NCBI GenBank assembly: GCA_018136815.1
Contig: CM030934.1
Location: 6,433,698-6,497,697, forward strand
Length of the DNA stretch: 64,000 nt
Direction: 5' to 3'
Origin: Isochrysis galbana
Lineage: Eukaryota > Haptophyta > Isochrysidales > Isochrysidaceae
Shown here: piece by piece, positions 20,737 through 31,300 of the stretch
How positions within the stretch are numbered: the first letter of the stretch is position 1
Layout: each line of letters begins with the position of its first letter
Notes under the pieces: generated by a model
What the model was told of the DNA's origin: nothing
The model's database searches: none
What the model saw: only the letters and a program-made list of their open reading frames with translations
Position numbers and translations under genes: made by a program

Positions 20737-22212
20737 ATGACCACCTTGCAGCGGGGAGCGCTGGTGGGCGAGGAGGAGGGTGCGCGTGGGAGGGCAAATG
20801 CTACGGCGGGCCGCTCCATGTACACCACACCTTGGCCAAGGGGGCCCGAGGCGATAGCGGCTGAGCGTGTGCTTGACGAGCTGCTCACTGGGCTCCACAG
20901 CCAGCGAATGCAGCGAGTGCTTCGAGACCACAGCTCGTGGGAGCTGCCAGACTCGCCCGCAACTCAGCCGGAGCGCGCCCGTCGCGCGCCCGGGCCAGTC
21001 GCCCACGCTGGCGCCGGGCGGCCGCCGACGGGTGCCACCCATCACCGGCGGGCAAGACCTGCTGATCAACGCCAACGCAAGAGCGCTGCATCAGCGCATG
21101 CCGTCCAGTCGGGCGCTGCTGTCCAGAGCTTGGAGCCCTCGCTCCGAGAGCTCATTTTGGAGGAGGAGATTTTATCGCTGCGCCAGGAGCTGGCAGAGAA
21201 GGAGGAGACCCATAGGCTTCAGAAAGAGCAGCTAACAGGCACCATCCTTGAGCTTCGCGCAGTGCTAGACGACGAGCGGGCGAAGAACGCTCATGATGGA
21301 GAGCCGCTCTCGGTCAAAGCCGGGCTAGCTCGGCTAGCATTACCTGAGGATCAGTCGGCTACTTCCCTGATCCAATGGTGCCCGCTCGTAGACACCTTGC
21401 TGGAGACCTGCCTCCTAGAAGTGGAGAAGCTCGCCCAACAAGTTGAGCTGCTCCGCGGCATTGGGCAATGCGGAGGAGGCGTGCCTCATGCTCGACCCCG
21501 ACCAGTCTCAGTGGTCTCGCCAGAAGAGGAGTCACCCGGCATTTCGAGGCCCGACACCAATCTGTATGCGGAGGCGCAATCAGTGGCTCCGCCTTCGCCT
21601 CACGATGACGGCAGCCTCGGCGGAGGCCCAGCTCATCTGATGAGAGGCCCGCCCGCGTGTTGTGTGAGCGGCTCTTCGCCGCCGCCAGCCCATCCTAACG
21701 CACTAGGAGCAGTAAACCGATCCTCGGCAGTTGGTGAGGTCGCTACTTCTCCGCAGTGCACCCCATCTCGCATGAGATCCATGAGTAACGGTAACCGTGG
21801 CCGTCGAGCGGAAGCCCCTCGATCGCGACCAATGCTTCGTCGTTGCCTCTCGAGCGATGCTTCGGTGCCTCATGGGGATCTCAAGTTTGGAGGTCTGAGG
21901 GGCGCCGACTTCGCGCTCGACAGCCGCTCGGGATCGCTACCTTTGCACGAAGAGCCAGGGGCTGGTGCAGTGGAGGCTCATCCTAGATCGATTGTGTCTA
22001 GTACCCCGTGCGGCAGGGCTGGCGATGCCTTCACCACTCCGGCAGCCGTGCTCCTTTCTCCGACCGCACGGTTATTCGGCACGGTGGCGTCAGTGCTAAA
22101 GGAAGAAGAAATCGCAGACGGATTCCAAGCTCTCGAGCAGGAGATGGACATCCTCATCGGTGCCATGCGAAACGAATCGCGCCGGGATAAACAAGCTAAG
22201 ATGCGCGATTAG
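20737..22212 (+). CDS. Coiled-coil hypothetical protein
   Basis: A single frame of 491 codons ending TAG. I do not recognise a domain family. Residues about 130-190 form a strong heptad coiled coil (LRELILEEEILSLRQELAEK) followed by a second short helix around 215-245. The rest is Ser/Pro/Arg-rich and probably disordered. The last 40 residues (EEEIADGFQALEQEMDILIG) are helical. Steady codon usage with no interruptions over 1.5 kb supports a real gene. A cytoskeletal or scaffold role would be a guess. Confidence 0.6.
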   Translation: MTTLQRGALVGEEEGARGRANATAGRSMYTTPWPRGPEAIAAERVLDELLTGLHSQRMQRVLRDHSSWELPDSPATQPERARRAPGPVAHAGAGRPPTGATHHRRARPADQRQRKSAASAHAVQSGAAVQSLEPSLRELILEEEILSLRQELAEKEETHRLQKEQLTGTILELRAVLDDERAKNAHDGEPLSVKAGLARLALPEDQSATSLIQWCPLVDTLLETCLLEVEKLAQQVELLRGIGQCGGGVPHARPRPVSVVSPEEESPGISRPDTNLYAEAQSVAPPSPHDDGSLGGGPAHLMRGPPACCVSGSSPPPAHPNALGAVNRSSAVGEVATSPQCTPSRMRSMSNGNRGRRAEAPRSRPMLRRCLSSDASVPHGDLKFGGLRGADFALDSRSGSLPLHEEPGAGAVEAHPRSIVSSTPCGRAGDAFTTPAAVLLSPTARLFGTVASVLKEEEIADGFQALEQEMDILIGAMRNESRRDKQAKMRD

Positions 22213-23161
22213 CTCGCAAGCCCAACGCGAAGATTCTTCCTCGGAGCTGCAGGCTTTAGGTGACATAGCGTAAATGTCACCGGAATCCAGCCTTGAAAGG
22301 CCCTCTAGCGCACGCGACAAGCTGGGCGACTTGTCATTGCGCTCAATTTTGGAAGCATTTCCGCTGTCCGTCTCTCAGCTAGGAATTGGGGTGATACCCA
22401 TGCCAACAGTATGCCAACAACTGTGTGGACGCCATTGGAAGCACATGAACTCATTGAATGCGCAAGTGCAGGAAGGTAGAGTAAGTATTAGTGCAATAGT
22501 GGCAAAAAAATGAAGATTCTGGGCTAACACCTGCTAGTTCTAGGTTCTTCTCAACCTACTCCGAACAACCAAAAACACGGCCAGGCAGACACACACGACA
22601 AAAACAAAAAATCAAGAGGTGTGGCTGGCGGAGTGGAGTGGCTGTGGCTGTAGCTGAGGGTTGTGATTCAAAGAATTGTTGAGGCATAGGACGGGGCCCT
22701 CCAGGGGCGACCGTGCTCACGGAGGGCTGAGCACAGGGAGCACTGGGGCTGGAGGGAGGCATGGCACCGGCGGGAACACCGCTCACACGAGCATGGGGCG
22801 ACGGCGGTCGTGAGAGCTCGCCCAGAGCCTCTGGGAGTGCGGCCATGAGCGCGACTCTCGGAAACTCTGGGACAAGAGAAAACGCGGGAAACGCACGGGG
22901 GCGCGCACAAGGAAAGAAAGGGGGCGCACACATGAGAAAACAAGGGAGGGGGATCGAGAGCGATCACCCCTATCCTAACACACGGGGGAAGAGAGGAAGA
23001 TCGGGATCGGAGGATCCCGATCGGACGGAGAGGGTGCAACCCGAAGGGAGACACGCGAAGGCGGGAAAACAAAGAGAGAGCGGCTCTCTTTGGGAAACCT
23101 AAAGGGCGGCTCTCCCCCTAACCACAACACCCCCCCCGATGGAGCACCCAAGAAGGGGGCG
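22213..23161. other. Intergenic stretch, weak ORFs only
   Basis: Holds an 80-codon + frame at 22274-22513 (MSPESSLERPSS), which could be a 3' exon or chance. It also holds the unit AAGATTCTGGGCTAACACCT at 22513, shared with 61471. On the minus strand 22556-22933 is a Pro-rich frame whose inner Met begins MAALPEALGELSRPPSPHA, in gag-leader style. None has decisive support. Confidence 0.4.
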
Positions 23162-23290
23162 GTAGTTTTATTGTAAAGAAAAGACCTCCATACTCCTTGT
23201 GGTTTTATTGTAAAGATAGGATGACTATCGCGAGTAGTTTTATTGTAAAGAGTGCGCCTCACGACTATTGCGAGTAGTTTTGTAGACCTG
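23162..23290. repeat. Spaced direct repeats GTAGTTTTATTGTAAAG
   Basis: Four copies or part copies of (G)TAGTTTTATTGTAAAG at about 23162, 23197, 23232 and 23272, with 20-25 nt spacers. The last copy is truncated to AGTAGTTTTGTAGA. There is no coding frame across them. Confidence 0.7.
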
Positions 23291-23454
23291 TCCGCGCGCA
23301 ACTACAATATTGATCAGAATCCTAAGGAGGAGTGCTGTAGTCGAGTTTTATGTTTTATTTTAAGCGCGCACAGTACTACGCCTCCCGAACCCGAGGAAAG
23401 TTCGGTTCTTCCAGACAACCCATTATATATATGTTAGCCCCCATAGGCCATAGG

Positions 23455-23660
23455 CCGTAGGCTCCCAGCTACCGGTAGCTCTCGGGGGGTAAGAGTAGCC
23501 CCCGGGAGCTCCTGGGGGGAGCAAAACCCCCCGCAAGGTACCAAATCTGCCGGAAGCTCCCGGGGGGGCTTCCAAAACCCCCGGGAGCTCCCGGTAGATA
23601 GCATTAGCATGCGGAAGATGCCGTAACCGGCCCTATTGGTAGCTCCCGGGGGGTTCTGAA
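23455..23660. repeat. GC-rich palindromic repeat cluster (GGGAGCTCCCGG)
   Basis: At least five units built on the palindrome GGGAGCTCC(C), alternating with runs of C or G, so the region can fold into several hairpins. It lies between the direct repeats and the gag-leader fragment. Confidence 0.65.
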
Positions 23661-23716
23661 TTCTGAGTTCTGAGCTCCTTGTGGGAGCTACCCTTAGGGC
23701 CGTAGGGCCGCTTTGT

Positions 23717-24053
23717 CAGAGCAAGGCTGATCTCACTCTTGGAGATTGCCTGCGAGGGCGCGCCGGCAGCTAGCGCGGAACGCGGTTCTTGTGGGGAGCT
23801 CATGGAGCTTTCCTCGGGGGTGACTACGGGCATGGTGATCGACGCACGACGCACGACGCACGCACGGAGCACGGTGGGCGCGGAAGTGCGGAAGGAGGCT
23901 TGTGGGAGGTGGTGGCAGGCGACTGGGGGTGGCTCAGGCGCGTGCTTGACTTGTATTGACTCGTTGACTCGGGGTATAGACTCGGGAACTCGGGGGGACT
24001 CGCTTGGGAACACGGTGGGACTCGCTTGGGAACACGGTGGGACTCGACGAAGT
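23717..24053 (-). pseudogene. Gypsy leader and gag start, downstream of the left LTR
   Basis: On the minus strand, sequence after the LTR end reads ACTTCGTCGAGTCCCACC and then a frame with MPVVTPEESSMSSPQEPRSA. The same leader and gag start follow the LTR at 50532-50859 (to about 51175). In a complete element this sequence would sit just inside the 5' LTR. Here it lies outside the 3' LTR of the 24-35.7 kb element. Confidence 0.7.
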
Positions 24054-25134
24054 TGCTACAAAACCCACTCACAAGAAACCAAAAACCAAAGTCCTTGGGC
24101 TCAGAAAACTAACGTAAACACTCCGCAATCATACGATAAACAAACCCCTCCCCGCGCGGCGAAGGCTGAAGTCGCGATCGCTCGTCATGCGCGAAGATAT
24201 ACGGAAAGAGAGCGCATAACTACGCCACCGAAGGGTTCGAACTATCGTTAAAGTGGAACTCGTCCGCTGAAGCCAACGCGGAGGGTCGAGGAGAGATCCA
24301 AACTCGCGCGGGGGGAGAAGGCGATGTGCGGAGAGACCTTCTAGACAAGCGACGAGCAAGGGGCGACGAAACAAGACGCGAGACGCGAGGCGCGAGGCGC
24401 GTGCCATTCGTTCTTCCTTTCTTTCATCGAAACCGCGACGAAACTAACATTAAACGTCGGTGCCCCCTCCGCGAGGATCGCGAAGAAGAACGGACGAGAT
24501 GGAGGCAATCATCGAAGGAACCGCGAGAGGAATCGAAGCGAGGGGGGGAACAACGACGGCCGGAGGAAACGAACCGCGCGCGGGGGAGAAGAGAACCTCG
24601 CGCGGGGGGGGATTAATATAACGGCCGGAGGCGACGGACGGCACGCCGAGGGAAAGAACCTGCCGCGGGGGGGGCGAGGGACCGAGGGCACGGCGGGACA
24701 GCGTGGGAGGGCGCGAGGCCGATCTCGGAGCGAGATCGCGTCCTTTCCCTCGCGGAGCGCGGAGAGACCCCCCACGAGATATCTTGGGACCGGAGAATGT
24801 TTTGGACGAATCTTCTTGCCGTCGGCCGAGGAGAGGCGGACGGAGAGAGAGAGAGAGAGAGAGAGTCTCGCAGAGCGACTGCAGAACGAGAAGTCGAAGT
24901 CATGCCGGTTTATTACCTTAAACGAGCCAACAATTATAGTAACAGCAAAAACAAAATTCGAATCGCAAATTTCGAGACCAAAACCTGCAAACCTGGACTT
25001 GAGACCATGAGGAATCCGAATCTGTGTGTCTTGTGCGTCAGTGGCAACACGGGGAACTGTTCAATTGTAATTGTGAGCGCGTACCTTACACGAATATTCA
25101 TGCCTACAACCTTCAGATGGGTAGGAATACAACA
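24054..25134 (-). repeat. Gypsy 3' LTR
   Basis: About 1,081 bp, minus-strand start TGTTGTATTCC, end TGTAGCA. It differs from the 5' copy by small indels only (for example an extra GAGGCGC unit near 24390 and AG-repeat length near 24845). Confidence 0.92.
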
Positions 25135-25391
25135 CCCCCCGACTTAAATCGAGACGTCTCCCGATGTCGAGCCAAGAGAGTTCATTTAACCATACGAGAC
25201 GAGAGACCTAGAGGAGGAGGATTAACCCATGGATCCAAAGCGAGCACAAAATCGGCAGCTTAGCGCGGCGGCCCCCGATTTCGTACGTCACGTCCTACCA
25301 CGTTCTCCCTTTTACAGGAGTTTTGCTCGGGCAGTTGCGCTGGGTCAGGCGCTGACGCGACGCTAATCATCCACTTCCGGTCGACTTAGCG

Positions 25392-28300
25392 CTACGATTG
25401 TGAACGAGAACGGGTACGATTTGAAGGCAGATCAGGAGGAATACGCTTGGGCTCTTGAATTGGACGTGGTATAACTTGATTGGATTGGGAACTTGAGCTT
25501 GGACTTGAAGAGGAGTCTACAGCGGAGTGAGCTTGGGGTTGAACCGGACGGCGGTCGAAAGTGGTGTCGTACGACTCAACTAGATCAGCACAACGCCGAA
25601 GCAACTCAATTCGAGACTCCCAAGTAGCTTCAGAACGAGGATAGCCGCGCCATTTGACGAGATACTTGAATGAAACTCCATCGCCCTTGCGATCGAGTAA
25701 CTCTTCGACCAAGTACTCATCTTCAGCGAGCGGAGACGAATCGGTGACGGTAAAGTACGGACGAAGATTGGAAATGTGAACTTCATCCTTGACTTGACGA
25801 TTTTCGAGATCGCGTAGACGGTAGCGAGTAGCCGAGATGGCTTCTTCTACTCGGTAAGGACCGGAGTAGAGGTATTGAAGTTTGTTGGCGTGGCCAGGGA
25901 TTCGACGACAAACTCTGTCTCCTTGTTTGAAGGTAACACCGAGTTTAGACTTTTGAGAGGCGGAGCGCATCGATTCACGTTGGGCTTCTTGAGTACTTTC
26001 GAGGGCGGAACGCCACGACTCGAGAAGCTTCTTATTGAGCTCGGTGGCGTAAGTGACGGCATCGGACGGAGGCCTAGATGGAAGCAACTCAAGAACAGGA
26101 GCAGGGTCAGCAAGTTGAGCTGGAAGACGAAGCTCCCGACCAAACAAGATAGCCGCGGGTGACTTGGGTACGACGCGACCGGCGGTCGCTCGCATAGACA
26201 TGAGAAGAAACGGAAGGTGATCGACCCAATGGGCGCCGCCTTCATTGGAGACTCGAGTCATCGTGAGGCGAGTTTGTTGAGCTCTTTCCACTAGCCCTAC
26301 GCCTTCGTGGCGATAGGCTTCAGTAGTGCTCAAGTCCGTGCCGGTCGCTTTGAGAATTAGGTCCACTAATCGAGAGCAAAGATTCGAGCCGGCGTCGGTT
26401 CGAAGTTGGCGAGGGACTCCATAACGAGATACGATGAGACGCATGAAGACGTCTAGACATTTCGCGGACGAGGGGTTACCGTTGCAAGGCTCAGCTTCAA
26501 TCCAACGAGAGAGAGAATCGACGAAAACAATCAGCTTGTCAAAACCGGAGCGGCCGGATACGAAATCGTGAGTGGGCGCCATCGAAAGAATATCGCAATA
26601 GACGACGTCGAAAGGATAAGATCCGATGGAAAGACCGGATGGATGGGCGAGCGGTCGCGGTAACGGTTTGCCAAGAGTGCATTCGTGGCACTCTCGAACG
26701 TATTCCGATACAGAGGCGGACATGCCAGGCCAGTACACTCGAGTACGAAGTAGGGTAGACATCCTTGTCGCACCTGGGTGACCAAGGTGGTCATGGTAGG
26801 CGCGGAGGTACGTGTCACGAAGGGACTCCGGAATGTATAAACGAAGAGGAGCCTCTTCCGCCTCTGAGGAGCGGTAGTAGAGTAGGCCATCGCGAAGGAG
26901 GAATCGGGAACTTTTCTTCGACGACGAGCTAGAGTCAATCGAAGAGGAAGCTTTCGGAAGGATCGACTCGACTTCAGAAAGGATCGAGCTGGCGAGATCG
27001 TCGGTAGAGAGCGCTTGACGTAATTCGTCGGCATGAGGCACGCCCACATCGAGATACGAGGAGGTAATCGACTCCGAAGATTCCGATGCTTGACGAGCGA
27101 GCCTATCGCTTGCTTGTTGGCGGCGAGCGGTGAGGGTGGATGAAGTAACCGCGGCGGCGACTATGTCGTGAATTTCAGAAGAATCGAAAGAATGGGCGTC
27201 ACTCTCCTCGAGATGGAGAGGATCGTGATCAGGCTCGAGAGCAACTAAGCGGGATAAGCCGTCGGCGTCCCAGTGAGTGACTCCAGGTTTGTGCACGACG
27301 TCGAATCTATATTCGGCTAGCTTTAGGACCCATCGCATGAGGCGCGAGGCTGGACCACCGGTGACTTGATCTTTCATCGTGTGAAGCCAGCGCAAAGCTG
27401 AATGGTCTACGACGAGGGTGAAGTGGCGACCCCAAAGATAAGGCCTCCAATTTCGGATCGATTCTAGCGCTGCTAGAAGTTCGATTTCAGTGACTGTCCA
27501 ATGGCGCTCAGCCGGACTCAAGCTACGACCGTAGTATGCAACGACGCGCTCTCTCCCTTCGTCGTCTTTTTGGGCGAGGACGCCGGCGATGCCGAGCTTG
27601 CTAGCACCGTCGGTTTTAACGAGGAAAGGACGGTCGTCTCGAGGAGGTGCAAGTAGATCTTCGATAGCCTGTCGACAGGCTTCTGTTTGCGACTCGACCG
27701 GGACGTCGCACCCTTTCCGCGTGAGAGCGGTTAACGGCGCCGCACGGATCGCAAAACGACGGATGAAACGGCGGTAGTAGGAGCACAATCCAAGGAACGA
27801 ACGGACGGCTTCGATCGAGTTGATTTGGGTTGGGTCGATTTTCGAGACAGCTTCCACTTTCTTGGGATCCATCCGAAGACCTTCACGCGAAACAACGTGG
27901 CCGAGATATTCAGCCGAGGTGGCAAAGAAAACGCATTTCGACATCTTGCAAGTGAGGCCCGCCCAGATGAGACGTTCCAAGACAAGATCAAGACGGTGTA
28001 ACATTTGTTGGAATGACGACTCTTCCCTGGCCTGCAGCGAGTCACCGACACCTGTCGACCAGGCGCCGACATCATCCAAGTATGGCATACAAATCTCCCA
28101 TGCCAGCCCACCGAGAACGGCGTCCATGAGGCGGCACATATACGAGGGACCGGATTGAACACCGAAAGGCAAGTAATTGAACTCGTACTTGCCGCGATGA
28201 GTAGTGAACGCGGTGATATGTTTATCGGATTCTTTGATCGGTATACCCCAGAAACCAGATGCCAGGTCCAGGGTGCAAAGGAATAGAGAATCGAGGTTGC

Positions 28301-31300
28301 CTTGACCGGACGACAATCGGTCGATGGCTTCTACCGTGAGGGGAAGAGGGCTGTCTTCTAGACGAAGCTTGGAGTTGACGTCGCGATAGTCTACGCAGAA
28401 ACGTACGGAGCCATCCTTCTTAGTGACTAACACGACTCGAGAGGCCCACGACGAATTTGATTTCCTAATGATGCCCGCGGACTCCATCTTGCAAACTTCG
28501 TCCTCTATGATCTTCTCACCCTCTCGTCCAACTCTAGACGGTGCGTGACGGTGAGCTTCGGCTCCGGGGTTGAGCGGTAGCTCTACCTCCATCACGTGAG
28601 TGTGATTCGGGTTAGTCGGGTCAATTGCGAAAGCAGCGATACGTCGGGCCAGTAGACGACGAACTTGTTCACGTTGGGGCATCGAGAGACGGCCCTCGGG
28701 GTCGATCTTGGCTGCCTCGAGGAGCTTGCGTTGGTCCTCGTTGAGCGACTCAATCACATCCGGCGAGTTATTGTCACCGACGCGGTGATAAGTTCCAGCG
28801 TGAATCTTGAATCGAACCTGTAGCGAAGCTACAGGATGGAACGACGGAAGGTGTAGTGGTTTGGGGTCAGTATTGGCCACCGTAACCGCGATGGTGTGGT
28901 CGGATTTCGGCCTCTCTACTTGAGGGATGACGAGCGGAGAGCTGTCAATAGTCTCGCGTGTAGGGAGTCGGTCCACGAGCATGGCGCAGTCTTCGTGTTC
29001 TCGAAGAGCTAGCGGAATTCGGACGTGAAACGTCGCCCGATGATAGGCCGGGATCGTGATAGGTTCATGGGTATATAGGAGGTACTCGGAGCCACAAGAC
29101 GCCGGCGCTTTGGCGGCAAACTCATCGGCCGTGTTGAAGAGCGGCTCGGAGACTAGCTGGTTGTCGTTTTCGGCGGCTTGCGGCCCTCGGAAGAAGTCAG
29201 TCGTGATTGGGTTCGCGGAGGTCGGACAGACCTGTGCACAAGTCATGCTGACAGGGACCACCGCTATCGGTGACGTCGAGACGCGAAAGATCGGCGGAGC
29301 GTCGGGGCTTGGACTGCCGTCAACCTCAAGAGGAGCCACCGTGGATGGAGCACCGAGGGTGATAGAGCCGTCCGTGCTGTCGGAGGCGAGCTGAATCGAA
29401 GCGGCGTGCGTAGCTAAGAAGTCGTTCCCGAGCAGCAGCATCGGGTTGCCTTCAATCACCATGAACGTATGACGAAAGAGAAATCCACCGACGGAGAAAA
29501 CGATCCGAGCCTTGCCTCGCGTGATAAGAGGTAGGCCGTCTGGGCCATGGAGCGGTGTCACTACGGCTTGCGGCAGCCGCTCGACGCATGCGTCGTTGGG
29601 TAGGCTGGACAAGAGGGAAGTGGTCACGACCGACGGGCCAGCTCCGGTGTCAGCGAGGGTGCTGTTGACCGTGAGAGCGGAGTCGGCCAAGATTACTCCT
29701 TCTTTGCCGGTAGCCTCGCCGGAGCGGCAGACCATCAGGTCTCGAACATATAGGCAATGCCTTGGGTAGGCAGATGGTAGGGTATCCACAATGCTCTCCG
29801 GTCGGTGCGTGGTCACGTGTGCGATGGTGTCGGACGGGGACGGGGTTGGTCGACAGCGTGGTTGCTCGGGTGAATTCGTCGTCAAAGTAGTCGTCGTCTC
29901 TTCGGGTACTCCGACTGCCGCTATCGTGGCAGAGGGCCTAGAGGCGTCGTCCTCGTTGGTAGCGGTACAGGGTGATAGCTTGGGACTAGTGTAGCCCAGG
30001 CCTCTCTTGTCGGTGGGGTGCCTCGGGTGGTCGGACATCTTTTCCCAATCTTTCTCGAGACGGGCTTGGGCTTCTGTCTTGGGTCTTCGAACTAATGAGG
30101 CTAGCTCTTCGGCGCGGATGCCTTTGGCTTCCACGAACTCGATCGGCGCTCGGACGGCAGCGGCGAGGTCGGATTCCTCGTCGGCGCTTCGTCCGGCTAG
30201 AGCTTGCGCTCTTATTTCGTCAGCGGTTTCGAGCGTGACGTTGGACCATTTCTGGTCCCCGTTCACTCCGAATGATTGCCATTGTTGGCGCCGCTTCCGG
30301 AGAGTCGTCGGCGTCGTCGGACGCGGCGAGCTCGCGCGTGCCGGAGGCGGGGCGGTCCATGGAGAGAATGGGTCGTGGAGAGTAGACTCGGAGGCGTGGA
30401 GTGGCGTGTCGTTGTCGTGGTTATCGTGGGTTTCTTTTTGGTCTTCGTGGTTGTCTGACTCGGGAGTAGCTGGACGGGAAACAACGGGGTCGGAAGAAAC
30501 TTCACTAGTTTCCCTCCCCCTCTCATAACGATGAAGAGCCGACCACGGCTCGTAGGCGGTAGCCTCGGTCGAGCTAAGTGAAGGCCGGTCCAATAGGCTG
30601 CACCGCGCGCAAGTGAGTAGCTCTAACGCGGACAATTTCTTCGTCGACGTCTGGTCTCGCTGTTGACTCAAATGTCGAAGAAGAACAGGCATCCAATGGA
30701 TCGCCATCGCTCCAGCGACACCGACGTAGGTGCGGCTGCGAAGAGCGCCACGGTGCGGTGAAGGAGAGAGGTTAGCCATGGCCGACTCACGGCCATCCAC
30801 GACGCAAGTTGGCTGGAGGGGCGGCAGCCCTTTGGTGAGGTACAACCCGGTGGCTTTCTGGTGTCCAGTGCCGTGCTCCCAGGGTTGGACGAATTGGGTC
30901 GGGGTCAACCCCCCGACTAAACGGCGAGCTTCCGCATGCATCCGAGGGTTCTCAACCGCTACAAACGGAGGAGTGGCGGAGGCCATTGACTTGAAGACGC
31001 GGGCGGCCGACTCAAGAGCGGCACGACGTCCGGGTTCTTGGGAGAGCCATTGACTGCTGACGGCGGAGAGGTACGTGCAAGGCGGGTGGGCGATGACTAG
31101 GTCCCAACCTAGGTTTTGGACATGAAGCGCGTCGCCTTGGAAGTGGGGCACGTAATCGATCTCGGAAGGATACAAATCGCACGTAGCTACATCAGCACCG
31201 GCGAGTAGGAACATGGAGGAGACGACGCCGCTCGTCTCGCCAACGACGAGAACGCGTGGTGCGTGACAGCCAGACGTCAGCCCGTCTTGGACTCGTTGAT

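Noticed and set aside
22200-22270. Reassignment of TAG to a sense codon genome-wide
   Set aside because: Reading through the TAG after the coiled-coil gene gives only a short meaningless tail, and several genes end naturally at TAG. Local readthrough or mutation is preferred.
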